Source: Ciona intestinalis | Lineage: Eukaryota; Chordata; Ascidiacea; Phlebobranchia; Cionidae | Assembly (NCBI RefSeq): GCF_000224145.3 | Contig: NC_020170.2 | Span: 4,666,646-4,730,645 of the forward strand | Length of the DNA: 64,000 nt | Reading direction: 5' to 3' | Notes under the pieces: model-generated | The model's database searches: none | Told to the model about the DNA's origin: nothing | What the model saw: the letters and a program-made list of their open reading frames with translations, nothing else | Program-made: the position numbers and the translations under genes | In this document: positions 51,201 through 63,041 of the stretch, piece after piece | Layout of the letters: every line of letters starts with the position of its first letter | Numbering within the stretch: the first letter of the stretch is position 1

Positions 51201-54200
51201 TTAAAATGAAGCAAAACTTTGTGTAAACCAAACAAAAGCAGTGATAAATTTCTCAAGTTTTATATTAAATGTTACTTTTGCCCCAAATTTTCTATTTTTT
51301 TATTTCATGTTTGGCGCCGTACAGCAGCATAAAAATGTTAGAAAACATGTTTAGATTAATTAGTCAAAGTAGTAGAGCAATGGTTTATATTTAAAGTTTG
51401 TATAGTGCATCATTCCTTACCGGTTTAACACACCTGGGAATTGGAAACGACGACGTTTTTTATGTTTAATTATTCATTAGTATAAATATTAATGCAAAAA
51501 AAAGCTGCTTGGTTTTACCACGATGCAATTTTAGACCTTGGTGTCTCATTTATTTTGAACCACGTGCATTACCCACAAGAGTCAATTACAAATCCTGGCG
51601 GCATTTATTGATTTTTCCGTGACTGTCAAGCCGTTGCCTATTCCTGCCTGTGCAGAACGCTATTGCCTAATCGGGTGTAAGGATGCCAGGAGATGATTAA
51701 GTTTTAGGGAACTTGTTGTGGTTGTGTAATTATGTTACACCATTAGCTTAGAAGGTCGAGGCTTAGTGTAGGGTGGCAGCTAATATAGACATGCATAGTT
51801 GGAGTTATAGGAAAATTTAGACATACAATATAGACATACATAGGTACATTACTCGCTGTGAACATTGTGTAACATTTGCAGAAGAAGTTTATAGATTAAG
51901 GATTAAATGTCAGACTATATAAGGTGTATGAAATATTGTTTTTACCTTGTCCTATAATATGTCCTATCAATATGGTTTTAGTATTGGAAATGTGTCCATT
52001 ATGAAATGTAGTATAAGTTATAGATTTTACAAAGATTGGAATACAAAAAGGTGTTCAGTAGTAATACATGTATAAAATACTGTGTTTCGTAAAACATCAA
52101 ATCAGTGCAGTAATGATTGAGTTTTAAAGGGAGACTATTCCTATTAAAAGATTGTAGCTATTTTCGTCTAATATTCTTGTTGCTAAATAGATTCTAATGA
52201 GCTTTGCTGTACACAATAATATAGTTAGAAAAACCATGTTGAACAATTTCCAACTGAAGTCAACTTAAACAAATCATAAAATTGTTGCGTGTTTAATAAC
52301 AGGTTGTTTTGAGCGCTTTATGTATGACTGATTAAAATTTGACCTTTGATTGACTGAGGTCGTGATCTTTACACTTGAAATTCCAGTTACTACGACAGAC
52401 GACACAGAGATTGAAGATTTCTATGAAGATGAGATTTTGCCACAAAGCTGTGACAAAGTGCATCGCAGTGAAATGATCGCTAGCGGAAGTTTGAAAGTTT
52501 TTATAGCAAAATACACATATAATCCACAAGAGGGGCCCAACGAGCACCCGGAGGCAGAGCTCCCACTTGTGGCGGGGGATTACGTCTATGTGTGCGGGGA
52601 AATTGACGAAGATGGATTTTTTGAAGGTGAGAAAATTTATTGTGTTTTAGTTACAGTACCTACTTTGTATGAGTGAAATGCTTGAGAACCTAGGATTTAG
52701 TTCATTGGAACTAATGAAATTTTAATTGTTCTTCCACCCCATTTAAACTTTGAAGAAATATGTTTGGCATCAATTTTTCCATGAATAAATTTGGACCCCT
52801 TAAAATTGTATTCAGGTGAATTAATGAGTGGACAACGTGGCCTCGTACCTTCAAACTTTCTTGAACCTGTTCCGGATGATCGGTTATTACCTCATTGTGA
52901 TGCAAGAATGCTCAGTTCAGGACATTCAAATGATAAACACAGGTAAGATTTAGTATTTTTTAATGATCTAAAGCTATACTCCTGCTCCTTGGGGAAGATA
53001 TTTATTGGCAATTTCTGTGACCCAGTGATCTCTAATGTGTTCTCGCATTCCCAATAATATGTTTATAAAATCTTTTTTACAAAGTTACATACATGGTAAC
53101 TCGTAAGCTGGCATGAGGTGTATGAACATCCATGCTATAAAGACTGTCGTTTTCCGGCCACACGAGGATAAAGCAAGTTACATTCACTATCATAATAATG
53201 CTTTTATATTTAGATCTGTTGAATCAGAGTTGAGCCACAGTTACTGCAGTAGTGTGACAACCAATAGTTGTGATCTTGAATCAAGTGATGTCACTGACTG
53301 CCATTCCATTAACTCGAGTGTACTCCCTTACCCACGAAAATTACGAGTTGACAAGAAATTATCTCACAGTCTTATTATAGGTGGGTGGGTTGGGTATTTA
53401 AATTTAAAAATGGAACGCTAGTTTTATTTTAGCAATGTACATTTAGTTTGCATTACTATATTATTGCTCATTGTTCTGTTTTTTATTAGACTAGTTTTTA
53501 GGACATTGTATGCAAAAAGAGTAAACCTTTATATATATATATATAAAGCAAATTAAAAATGGTTCATAAAGTTACAAACTAACAATTAAAAAAAGACATT
53601 TTTTAAAAAGCTGGGTATTTCACTGTTTGTAAAATAGTAGTACTACCAATGTAAAACTATATAAAGATTTAGAATATAGTACAGTGTGGGGTGACATGTC
53701 ACTTTTAGCTCATTATATCCAAATGCCTTGATTGTGTTTTTCGTGTATTAAACAATCAACAATGGTATACAGGAGTCATGAAAATAAAGTTTTATAATTC
53801 TTTAAATGTTTTTTGCTTACCACCAAATGGGACAAGAAAATAGAATGAAAAGATGTCCCATCTTACCCCATCCTTATATATATTGTGTGCCTCTTCACTT
53901 TTAGGTTGGGTTGTCCCGAAACTTGACAATGATGAAATAGTAGAGGATTATCATATACTGGTGGATGGAAGGTTGGCTACTGTGGTTAGTGGGAACAAGA
54001 GCAAAGCAGTGGTGGAGAACATTTATTATAACAAGGTATGTTTATTATATACAATGTTTATTACATATGCTATAATAGGAATATTTATTTTATATGGTAT
54101 AGAAAGAATATTAATAATACTATTATTACAAGCTATTTGGGGAAACTGTGATGAATTCTGTGAATCTTTGAATCTTATAGCATTTGTTCTTAATACTTAG

Positions 54201-57200
54201 TTTTTAGCTAGTCACTAAGCATGAGGAATGAAATTGTAATATGTTAAAGTTATATAATTCACCCATGTAAGGACACCAAGTTATAGTTGGTCTTGGTTGA
54301 GTTAAACTTTTATACAGCTGTAAACGCAGCTTTTTGCAACTGACCAGAAAATAAGTTCTTTATTATTTATTATTTCAAACATTTTAGTTAATTCTAAAAC
54401 CATCTTCAGTAGAGTAAGAATTTAAATAGTTACATTTATTTGCAGCAAAAATACTGCATAAGTGTTTGTGCGGTCACGGGTCACCGACGATCTGACCCCA
54501 TGCATTGTTTCCTATATTATGGACACGGTTCAGCGCATAACAAGATCAATAATGTCCGAGTCGACTATCTAGGGACATCTAGTGCTCGTTTGTCATGGAC
54601 CCCGACGCGCAGCAACGTACAACATGTTATTTCTATTGGACAAGTAACAAGCAGTGTTACCAGGTAAAATTTAAAAAAGTATTTCTATATTTTTGTAAAA
54701 AAATTGTGTTTTCATGTTTTTTGGTAAAGCGCATGTTTGGGTTGTATTTAAAGTGTTTATTTATATTTAAAAACCATTTAAAACAGTGGTCGAAAGGCTT
54801 TACACAGTCCTATTGTTCTAAATCATGGTTTTAAAGTAAAACAATAGGGGACAAAGTTTAGGCAAGTACAGTTAGCCTAAAAAGTTTTACTTTTCTAAAT
54901 ATCAATTATAAAGACTAATACTTTCCAATCAATAATGTTTTTCTCTTTATATAAAGTACATAGGTAATAGCTTAGTGTATACTGACATAATGCTAAATTA
55001 ATACTAAGTTTAAACTAGTATTGCAGCCTTCTATTTTACGTTTAGTTATATATTGATAGTAAACTCTCACAACTGTGTATATATATATATATATGTATTT
55101 TTTTTATTTTTTTTTTTAATCAATTTATTTTTTTTTTTTTAAACAGATTAAGCCAATACCAGCGTCAGATAATCGTTACCCCTCCATTATACGAACACAC
55201 CATACATGGATTGAAGATCGGTGCTATGTATGAAGTTGTTGTGAGTATGAAAACTAATAAACAATCGGATGAAGCTGCAGGCTCTGATCCTATCAGGTGA
55301 GTTTGGGTTGTTTTTATACAAAAATCAGAGTTTGAGATAGTTGTTTTGGTGTAAAAAATGTAAATTATAAATAAAAAATCAGTTTAAGATGGTTACACTG
55401 GTTTAAAAAACCTAAGCCAAAATATGTTTATATTTTGTCAGGTAGCAGAATAAATAATGTATGGGCCTAATCTAACTTTTTATTAAAGAATTTTTACATA
55501 TATTTTATTTCTATTTTTAGATTTACTACCAACACTGTGGAACCCCCAAGTGCACCATCAAGTGTTAAAATATCGCTCAAGTCCGAGAGTATTATCGAAG
55601 TATCATGGACTTCTGGTATGTTGCTTTTAAATATTAATCTATTTTTATTTTCAAAACGTCTTATTTTTAACAGATGATTTTGATGACATCAGCAATTATT
55701 TTGTGTTCATGAATGGAATCAAAATTGCTGAGTCAGCGAATGATTATTGTGAGATATCTATGAAAAGTGTGTTTAGAATTCTCCCGCAAATTGGGTACGA
55801 TGTGAACCGCATACGCTCGCCAAGCTATTCTCCATTCATAGAAATAACATTACAAGGAAAGTCATCAAGTGGCGTTTTCTCTGATATTTCCGAACCCACA
55901 ATTTTCCCAGAAAGTTTCATCGAAAAGCTCCTCCAGCTGCCTCTGGTGACAGGAACCTCCCCAAAAACTCGCAGAAAGACGAAACGCGAACTTTACGACG
56001 AACCCCCCCACCCGGTGGTGCCTTCTATAGAAATAACGCATGACACGAGCAGCGATGATGAAAACAACCACAGGAGGCGCTTTCGAGAGAAAGAATCAGC
56101 GAAAAAATCGTCACAAAATCGAGAAATCCCTTCCGACCCACGTTCAGCTACTATTGACCCCTCGTTTTTTTCCCGAGAATCCCCGGCAGTGAGCCGCCTT
56201 GCACGCCGACGTGTCCACTCTGACGACGACTCGTGCTCTTCATCCTCAACGAGCTCGCTTAACCGTAGACAGCCGGTGGAAGGTTGGGAGAAACGACCCA
56301 CATTCCAAGTTGGGGGGAGGACGGTGAAAAGTCACCAACCCAGAAGCGAGGACAAATTTTCAGGTTGATTTGTTTTTGTTACAATTAGTTTTTTTAGATT
56401 TTTGTTATAAATAGCTAAATTTTAATTTTGTTTTAAATATTATATATAAAATGGTTTTTAACCGATTATTTTATTTTATGTCATAGACAAAGACTCTGCA
56501 AGTAATTTAAGCCCAGTATCTCGCCGAACGAGGTCAGTGCAGGATAAACGACTCGTACAAAGTAGCACACTTAGTAGTCAAAGTGGACCAGATTCTATTA
56601 CTGAGGTACATTGGGTTAAATTATGTTCTACTATGTTTTGGTGAAGTCTTATACTGTGGCCTGGGATTTTAGTGTTTTTGTCCATTAGTTTCTTTTATGA
56701 TTAATTTGACTATAGGAATTTTCTATGAAAAAATATAAAAATGGTATGACTTTTTTAAATTTTTTATTTTTGCAAAATTTTTGATTAAATTTTCAATTGG
56801 TGATAAAATATTTAAAAAGTTTGTAATCAAATAATCAATACTGTACTCTGCACCTGTAGCACGGTAATTTTATCAAAAACTCATTCACAGATTTTATTCA
56901 TGGTTGTCTCGTTAGATTATTGAATTTTATTTATTTTAAAATCATTGATTTATTCATTCCTTCTGATTTCCCATGACTAAAAAATGTGAATTTTATTTTA
57001 TTGATTTTTTCACCAATGGTGTCCCTATACCTCTAATTGAAGTTGTAACATTTTTTAGCTTGATATTTCTGACTCTCGTGTCAGTCTGTATGTGGCACTG
57101 TATGACTACAACCCCTACACCATGTCACCAAACCAAGACTGCTTACAAGATGAGTTATCTTTCACCGAAGGACAACTAATCAAGGTGTGAATTATATATC

Positions 57201-59072
57201 AACTCTTATATGTCTGTATTGACATTTTAGCGCCATTGCAAACTGGTTAGTGCAGATGCCTGTCGCCAAGAGGATACGGGCTTGGGCTGTATGCGCTACC
57301 ATTGTGGCGGTATGCGTCCTTAAGCAAGACACTTAACGGCAATTGCTCTAAATTAGTGGGCCCTTATGGGCTGCCTAAATTGTCTGCCATATATTTCATT
57401 CAATTCACAAATAATGTTTGAAAAAAATGTTTTTTAGCTTTTTATTTATTTTGGTGACCTTTAAAGTGTGATTTTCTATTCTTTTTCTATTTTTCTTTTA
57501 AAACGATTTTTGTGGAAAATATTCGATAGTTAGTGGGTTTGCGAGTTCATATTAAAACTGTTGTAACATCAATAGTTTAATTTTTTCTCAGGTTTACGGT
57601 GAAAAAGACGCTGATGGGTTTTATATGGGCGAAAAACATAATGGTAAACGTGGGTATGTCCCGTGTAACATGGTATCAGAAGTTCAGGTCAGTATATTTT
57701 CTGCTGTTTTGTTGTTTTATAATTTTTACTCGGATAAATTTTTGGGGGCTTTTTGGTAACAATTTTGAGTTTTGCCTGGTTTTATTTTTTGTATTTTTTT
57801 GTTTTAAAAGATTTTTATCAAACAATGACACAGGTTGATGACTACACGATGTTGGAAGAGTTATTTGATCGAGGACATCTTCCATCTGTGTCCTCTGATC
57901 ATCGTACATCAAGTCATAATGATCAGTTGTCAGATCACAATGGATCAGGTAGAAACAAAGTTTAGAAAAAGTTTGATAGAAAAATGTTTTAACACAGTAT
58001 GTAAAAAATGCATTTTAGAAAAGAAAACATTTTGAAACTTTTTTATTTTCTTAAGAATTATTCATTTTTTTTTTAACAGCGGATCTCCTCACACAAGATG
58101 GTGCCCCTGAGCTGAGTTCAGAGTTGCTCCCTGTAGCGCCACCTAACAGTGATGTGAAATTATACGTGGCTCTCTTCGACTACGATCCGAAAGAGTCCTC
58201 GCCAAATATTGATGCGGAAGCAGAACTTTCGTTCGCGAGCGGCGACCTCATCCATGTTCATGGGGTCATGGATGAAGACGGGTTTTTCAGGGTAAATTTT
58301 TTAATTTTTATATAAACTTAATTTCGTTCATTTGAAAATTATTAAATGGTCAGCGGGTTAAATTAACTTTTTACAAATTATTATCAAAAAAAATTCTTAT
58401 CAGAAGTTTGTTACTAAAATTTTGTCAAGTTTTATTTCCTACCAGGGTGAGAGAAATGGTTGCTTTGGGTTGGTTCCCTCTAACTTTCTTGAAGAAGTGA
58501 CTGAGAATACGGGATCTAACCACCTCAAACCGGAGATGAATGGATACAGCGCACCAGTGCCCACTATATCTGCTGAAACCATGACAGAGGCAACCGTTAT
58601 CAACAATCCACCAAAAGTTGAACCATCTAGTGTTACTTCAACCAGTAGTACTACAAGTTCTGTTAAGTCAGATGGTGTAAGTAGACTGTTCATAGTAATA
58701 GGCTAACTTTGGCTTAAGTCTTAAGTCCGATGGCGAGCCATACCATTACAGCTCACCAATGGTATAGTATAGGGTGCTTGCTGCTTGGCAACTTTTGTCT
58801 AAAGAGTGAGATCCTACAGTGTGATATGCCTTGAGCCCAATCTGAGGTTCCATGGCGTGCCACACCGTAGGACCTATAGAATGGAGTAATGGGCCATCTG
58901 CCTGAAGATTGCTACAAAATATTGCTTAGGCTTTAAACTGGTATTCTTATTTTGGTCTCTGCTGGCTACAATTTACCACTTATTTAATTATACAAAACTG
59001 ACATTGTTTTTAATTTATCTTTATTTATTTTCAGAGCAAACGCAAAGGAATTTTCTCCAAAGGAAAACAGCT
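39278..59072 (+). CDS. RIM-binding protein (RIMBP/TSPOAP1 family), C-terminus lost in gap
   Basis: Presynaptic scaffold linking RIM and voltage-gated calcium channels. Exons: 39278-39415, 40277-40506, 40728-40852, 41239-41318, 42899-43027, 43322-43516, 43934-44029, 45748-45942, 46224-46304, 47433-47554, 49056-49203, 49551-49680, 50878-51021, 52387-52626, 52816-52942, 53214-53380, 53905-54035, 54446-54663, 55147-55296, 55521-55615, 55674-56363, 56487-56605, 57059-57184, 57592-57687, 57834-57948, 58080-58291, 58446-58676, 59035-59072+. The first 27 total 4530 bases in one frame. Order: Pro/Glu-rich N-terminus; coiled coils (42899-49680); SH3-1 ([12 protein letters not shown]...DEDGFFEG / [12 protein letters not shown]); FN3-like repeats (53905-55850, e.g. 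[17 protein letters not shown]); basic Ser-rich linker; SH3-2 ([35 protein letters not shown]); SH3-3 ([32 protein letters not shown]). SH3-FN3-SH3-SH3 order identifies the family. An in-frame ATG at 39212 would add 22 residues. Confidence 0.94.
41508..41623. repeat. Compact foldback in RIM-binding protein intron
   Basis: 41508-41527 pairs with 41604-41623 (17 of 20), and a nested perfect 9-bp stem pairs CTTTATCGG (41543-41551) with CCGATAAAG (41581-41589). The result is a 116-base structured hairpin with no open frame. It may be a short MITE or a structured RNA. Confidence 0.6.
43185..43295 (+). repeat. SINE-like repeat, body only
   Basis: CTAAATTGTCAGCCATACAT, then GGTAACTTGTAAGCGGGCAC, AACACCCGTGTTATTATAGC. 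It lies just before the exon at 43322. Confidence 0.55.
43611..43804 (+). repeat. MITE-like element, family A, well preserved
   Basis: About 194 bases. Terminal inverted repeats TAGTAGGGTGGGGTAAAATG and ATTTCCCCCCACCCTACTA, core ATCGTGTTTTAAACAATTAA and CGGTCTATGGAAGTCGTGAA. Flanking TA is consistent with a TA target. No coding capacity. Confidence 0.75.
44655..44811. repeat. Direct repeat in RIM-binding protein intron
   Basis: AATGCTTTAAAAACTTTTAA...TTGTTACGGATATAAAATCT occurs twice (about 55 bases, near 44655 and 44758) with a period of 103 bases and only a couple of differences. Confidence 0.7.
45417..45610 (+). repeat. MITE-like element, family A, well preserved
   Basis: About 194 bases. 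TAGTAGGGTGGGGGAAGATA at one end and CATCTTCCCCCACCCCACTA at the other; core ATCGTGTTTTAAACAATTAA and GGTCTATGGGAGCCGTGAGG shared with 43611-43804. Confidence 0.75.
47592..47670 (-). repeat. Dispersed repeat family B, reverse orientation
   Basis: CATGGCACGCCCATGGTACT-TAAGATTTATGCCAGAGTTT is the reverse of the GGCCTAAATCTCAGGTCCAA...GTGCCATGCTGTAGGACCT family seen at 49405-49475. Confidence 0.5.
48115..48320 (+). repeat. Dispersed repeat family B, two adjacent copies
   Basis: GGCCCAAATCTTAGGCCCAA...CACGTTGCAGGACCTTACCC, then CTCTGGCCTAATTCCTAGGT...CCATGCTGTAGGACCTCAC. Intronic in the RIM-binding protein gene. Confidence 0.55.
49405..49475 (+). repeat. Dispersed repeat family B
   Basis: TTGGCCAACTCTGGCCTAAA, TCTCAGGTCCAATGGTGTGC, CATGCTGTAGGACCTACCCA; the clearest copy of this short family in the window. 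Confidence 0.6.
53080..53195 (+). repeat. SINE-like repeat, body only
   Basis: CAAAGTTACATACATGGTAA, CTCGTAAGCTGGCATGAGGT, GACTGTCGTTTTCCGGCCAC and AGCAAGTTACATTCACTATC. It ends shortly before the acceptor of exon 53214. Confidence 0.6.
53676..53881 (+). repeat. MITE-like element, family A
   Basis: ATAGTACAGTGTGGGGTGAC at the left, TGTCCCATCTTACCCCATCC at the right, with the CATTATATCCAAATGCCTTG and AAACAATCAACAATGG core. It stops about 25 bases before the acceptor of exon 53905. Confidence 0.65.
57234..57420 (+). repeat. SINE-like repeat with head
   Basis: GCAAACTGGTTAGTGCAGAT-GCCTGTCGCCAAGAGGATAC, then CTTAAGCAAGACACTTAACG and the CTAAATTGTCTGCCATATAT junction that begins the body in other copies. 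The body itself is truncated. Confidence 0.5.
58700..58885 (+). repeat. Dispersed repeat family B, two copies
   Basis: CTTAAGTCCGATGGCGAGCC...CCATTACAGCTCACC, then GAGCCCAATCTGAGGTTCCA...GTGCCACACCGTAGGACCT. In the intron before the last visible exon of the RIM-binding protein gene. Confidence 0.5.
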
Positions 59073-59122
59073 NNNNNNNNNNNNNNNNNNNNNNNNNNNN
59101 NNNNNNNNNNNNNNNNNNNNNN
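59073..59122. other. Assembly gap (50 N) truncating the RIM-binding protein gene
   Basis: The exon starting at 59035 ([12 protein letters not shown]) runs directly into the gap. Its end, the stop codon and perhaps further exons are missing. Sequence after the gap gives no convincing continuation. Confidence 0.95.
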
Positions 59123-59911
59123 ATTTATTTTCCAACCGTGTGCCTGCTTTTATTTAACCTTATATACTTACACATTTTATCATGTTTTGTTTTTTGTGTA
59201 TTCTATTTATTGTAGCCGCTGCGGGTAATCTTATATGCTGAACTATTAATATATATGGAGCATATTTTGGTCCAGAATTTAAGGCCCTAAGGTGTTCTGA
59301 ACCATGTAGGATTTTGCGATTGTTGACAAATGTACCTCAAAATTAAAGTTAAATTAGCTTCGATGCTAAAACCTGATCAGTATTAACATTATTCCACACA
59401 ATCTGCAGTAGATTATACTGTGAGTTGATATTAATCTGCAGGCATAAGTCACTGTTCCCCACCATGACATAAACATAGGCATTTAGCTTGGTGCTTCTAA
59501 AAGCAAGTCGTCCATTTTTAACTTTGTGTTTCAATTTTTTAATACGCTGGTTTTTAGAATGCATTGGAATTAAAGTTGCAAAATTTTCAAATTTCAAATA
59601 TGATCCAGTTTTTTGATGCTTCTATAAAATCTTAGACTGACTATATATATATGTATATGAGTAATCTTAGGTGGCAAACCTGGGGTGGCAAGGTATGCAG
59701 GCCCACCCTGGAATTTTCTGCATTGCAGTAATCAGCAACCAATGAGTTAGATTTCAACATAGAGTGTATGTAGCTCAGTAGCTGTCTATGCATCAACTGC
59801 AGTTTCAATAGTTTGACATCTATGTGTCCAACACTACAACTGGTTAGTGTGCAGTTAAGTTTAAAATCACAACTCAGACTTGCCAGAATTTATTAAAAAA
59901 GTATTTTTCTA
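59123..59911. other. Convergent intergenic space, RIM-binding protein and TRUB2
   Basis: AT-rich, with a family B remnant near 59260-59310. No coding frame is recognisable. Confidence 0.5.
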
Positions 59912-62097
59912 TTAATTGGAAAATTGCACTTCACAATTATCCATCAAATTTTCTTTACGAAGATATTTCTTTTTGTTTGCCAACTGCGAGTCAAAAGCTT
60001 CTTTATAATGGTGGATTGAGTTTATAAAATTGTTTACGTTCATTTGATGGGAAAGTAGAGTGTGTTTGTTGTCATGTGAAAAGACAGATACTCGCTGTCT
60101 TTGTAGTTTTGTGCAAATTGCACTGGATCGAAGTTCTGCTGCCACCTCATGGACTAGTTTACGAATAAATCCACAAGTGTCATTCAGGCAGGTGACCTCT
60201 ATGAAAATTCAGGTATAAAATGTCAGAAATAAGCAGGTAATATAATCCCCCAATAGTAAAACCTTCGATAACAGAAACAAAGATCAGAATAAATCAAACA
60301 GCGCAAAGTGACAGCCGTTAAAAACATGCTAGGGGTAAAAACACTTGAGAAAAACTGACTGCTGGACCCACAATATGAATTAGCTATGACAGTATAAACA
60401 CAGCAGTATTCTATGTGGATAAGGTCCTGCGAAGTGTCTTGCCATGGGACCTGATATTTAAGCCAGAGCTATACCATTACCCAACAACCAGAATGCTACC
60501 ACATGAACCTTATCACATAAAAAGTATGTCATTAATGGTAATGAATAGGAGATCTTTGCTCGAGTAATTCTAACAGGTACTTACCAAGTGAGAAATGAGG
60601 TAGATTTAAACTTGATAACTTAAGGTCCACTATAACGGGTTCATTGCCCTCCATTGGTCTAAGCAATCCCTTAGAAGCGAGTTCATATGCTTTGTGGCTA
60701 CTCAATTCTAAACCAGAGTCTCTAAACACAAGTTTAAGTTTAAAGTGAATCAACTAAAGTTGTTTATTTTTAAGTGTGTCAGGGCAATGACAACTGTTAT
60801 AAAATGGTTATTCTGTTTTACACACATCATGCCCGCTTACGAGTTACCACAGATGTAACATTTAAACAACCCATAAGGAATCACTGGGTTGGAGCAATTT
60901 CTCAATGGCTTACATGGCCACAAGGTAGCAGAGTAATGAAATAGTGATGAAAAAACTAGACTACTAACTCTAATTATTGAAATATTGCTTTTTTTATTGG
61001 TAGGCTATTTCAAAGAATATTTTAACATCATAGAAATATACATCAATATTTGTAAACTCACCGTAACATTGCGTTTCTATGAGCTCCCTGCATTGCCATC
61101 AGTACTCTGTTTATTTTATCTGAGCTCAAGTGATCCCACGTACTTCTTTCTAAGATTCTTGTTTTAGGACTGTGGGACATGGATGTCAAACCAAACTGAC
61201 CAAAAGCCCTGTAGGTGCTTGACAACTTCATGTATTTTAATCTTTTTAGTTGTTTCTCCCCCTTTTTTTTAACACCAATCACTGAAAAAGAATTTCGTAA
61301 TGTAAATTTAATTGGTTACAGTGGAAATTAATGACTGAGTTACATTGTTTGCATGGAATATGCAGTTTGGGTGTTGGGATAATGGGGTAAATCTTGCAAT
61401 TTTCCCAAGTTCTCGACAAGGACCTTACCCAGATAGAATACAGTAAAATTTATTTAAATGTTTTTGGAAATATAAGTTATGTGTGTAGTTTTTTACATTT
61501 TCGAAGTTTTTTTCGCAAAAATAATATGTGAATTAAACTCACCTTGTACACCACATGCATCAGCATCCAACAAATTACCAAACGAGATGTGAAAATCCTC
61601 ATTTCTATATCTTGGTCCTGTCACTACACGAAAAAAATCAATTCATACTTTTATAATAAATGTAACATTTTTTTTGAATTTTTACCTAGTATGTGATCTG
61701 ACCAATCAGGAACATTTGTTTGTGGAATCAAGCTTTGATTGGTTGAGTTAGCAGTTTGGACTTTTGACAACAATCTCTGTTTTTGTGGTCGCTGTTCCAA
61801 GTTATTCATATCTTAAAAAATAAAATTAAAAACACTTTCTTTCAACAAAAAAAGAAAAATCTTTAAATTTTAGTAGAAAAAATTAACTTCATATATCACT
61901 TCGTATTTTGGACAAGGAAAGGAAAAGTCATCAAATTTAAAACATAACAATTGGACAAAAACACCACCTGTCAAAAGCTTTGAGATGATCTGGTTGTGAA
62001 GGGAATTTATTCCTAAACCTGCTGGTTTATAGACAGCAAGCACCCCTTCAAGCATTCGAAACGCAGTTGGTGCATATGCGAACGATAGCGTCGACAT
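59912..62097 (-). CDS. TRUB2: Mitochondrial mRNA pseudouridine synthase TRUB2
   Basis: TruB-family pseudouridine synthase, mitochondrial in vertebrates. Exons (minus): 62097-61968, 61811-61686, 61623-61543, 61281-61062, 60721-60585, 60198-59912 (TAA), together 981 bases, 326 residues, one frame; human TRUB2 is about the same length. Motifs: LEGVLAVYKPAGL near the N-terminus, the catalytic-loop region GNLLDADACGVQGVIGVKKKG with the Asp expected to attack the uridine ring (LDAD), KTRILERSTWDHLSSDKINR followed by VLMAMQGAHRNAML, KAYELASKGLLRPM, and VTCLNDTCGFIRKLVHEVAA. The loop is degenerate relative to bacterial TruB (no GHxGTLD), as is normal for TRUB2. The N-terminus is short but basic- and acid-poor enough to be a targeting peptide (inference). 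Start at 62097; Met at residue 15 is an alternative. Confidence 0.93.
60418..60490 (-). repeat. Dispersed repeat family B in TRUB2 intron
   Basis: AAGGTCCTGCGAAGTGTCTT-GCCATGGGACCTGATATTTA, reverse orientation of the family. Confidence 0.45.
60787..60960 (-). repeat. SINE-like repeat, reverse orientation, in TRUB2 intron
   Basis: AACTGTTATAAAATGGTTAT-TCTG, then CACATCATGCCCGCTTACGA and GTTACCACAGATGTAAC, the reverse of the family body. Confidence 0.5.
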
Positions 62098-63041
62098 TTT
62101 GATCCAACTGCAGCCAGTTTCTAGTGCAACGAGAAGAAATCCCTAAGTTTCTTGGGCTAAAATTAATAATAAATATTCAGCCCCAGCAGTTAAGCGTATA
62201 CAATTTCGGACATAAGCGGCAGACTTCAATAAACGCAGGGGAGGCAGTGCCAGTTAGACACACAATCCTGTGAAACAAATTTCACCTTGTTTATGGTAAT
62301 GTTTACTGATTAATGCAATGTAGAAATTTCCAGGATGGGCCTGTCTACCCTACCAAACACATCACTTTAATTATTACTTACTTTGTTTCTTTAAAAACAG
62401 TAAATTCTAACCGAAACCAAATCTTACACAGACATGCCTACACTCCTATTTGCTTCACAAAACATACAAAGTTTTTCTTTAATAGAAGATGTTTTCATTA
62501 AATTCAAACTATAAGTGCAAGACACAAAATATTCCCGTTCCTACTTTAGCAGCATGTATAGTTATTCTTATTATCCAGTTTAATTACTACAATAAAAACT
62601 TAGAAATGTGTGAAATAATTTACTATAATTTACTGGTTAAAATAAAGGTACAATGTTTTTGATAATACCTTCAACTGATAAGGAAAGGCAAATATTGAGC
62701 TAAAAGTACTTCCAATATTGTGGAGTACCAGCATAAGTTACAATGATATGAAAGCTTTCTTACATGTAACTGCATATCATTTGCATACCAATAACATACA
62801 AGAAATATTGAAAGCACTTTGAAGAAGGTTTACACTTTCAACAGACGATCAGTAATAAAAAAATCTGATAATAGCACTTTGTAAGTAGTGGGTGAAATTG
62901 TGGAATGAACCTCCATTTAAAGGTGACTTCCCATACTAAAAGGAAAAGCTAAACTTTTTTGATGTGCATTTATATCATGCTGCACAAAGATCTGAAAGAA
63001 CTAAGAAAATTGAAAGAGAAAAAAAGGTTTTTTTCATTATC
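62098..63041. other. Intergenic space between TRUB2 and the CHMP2B-like gene
   Basis: Presumed TRUB2 promoter plus CHMP2B-like 3' UTR. No reading frame or repeat stands out. Confidence 0.5.

Noticed and set aside
57753..58035. Overlapping plus-strand frames around the exon at 57834
   Set aside because: Only the frame that continues the RIM-binding protein in phase is retained; the others run into introns.
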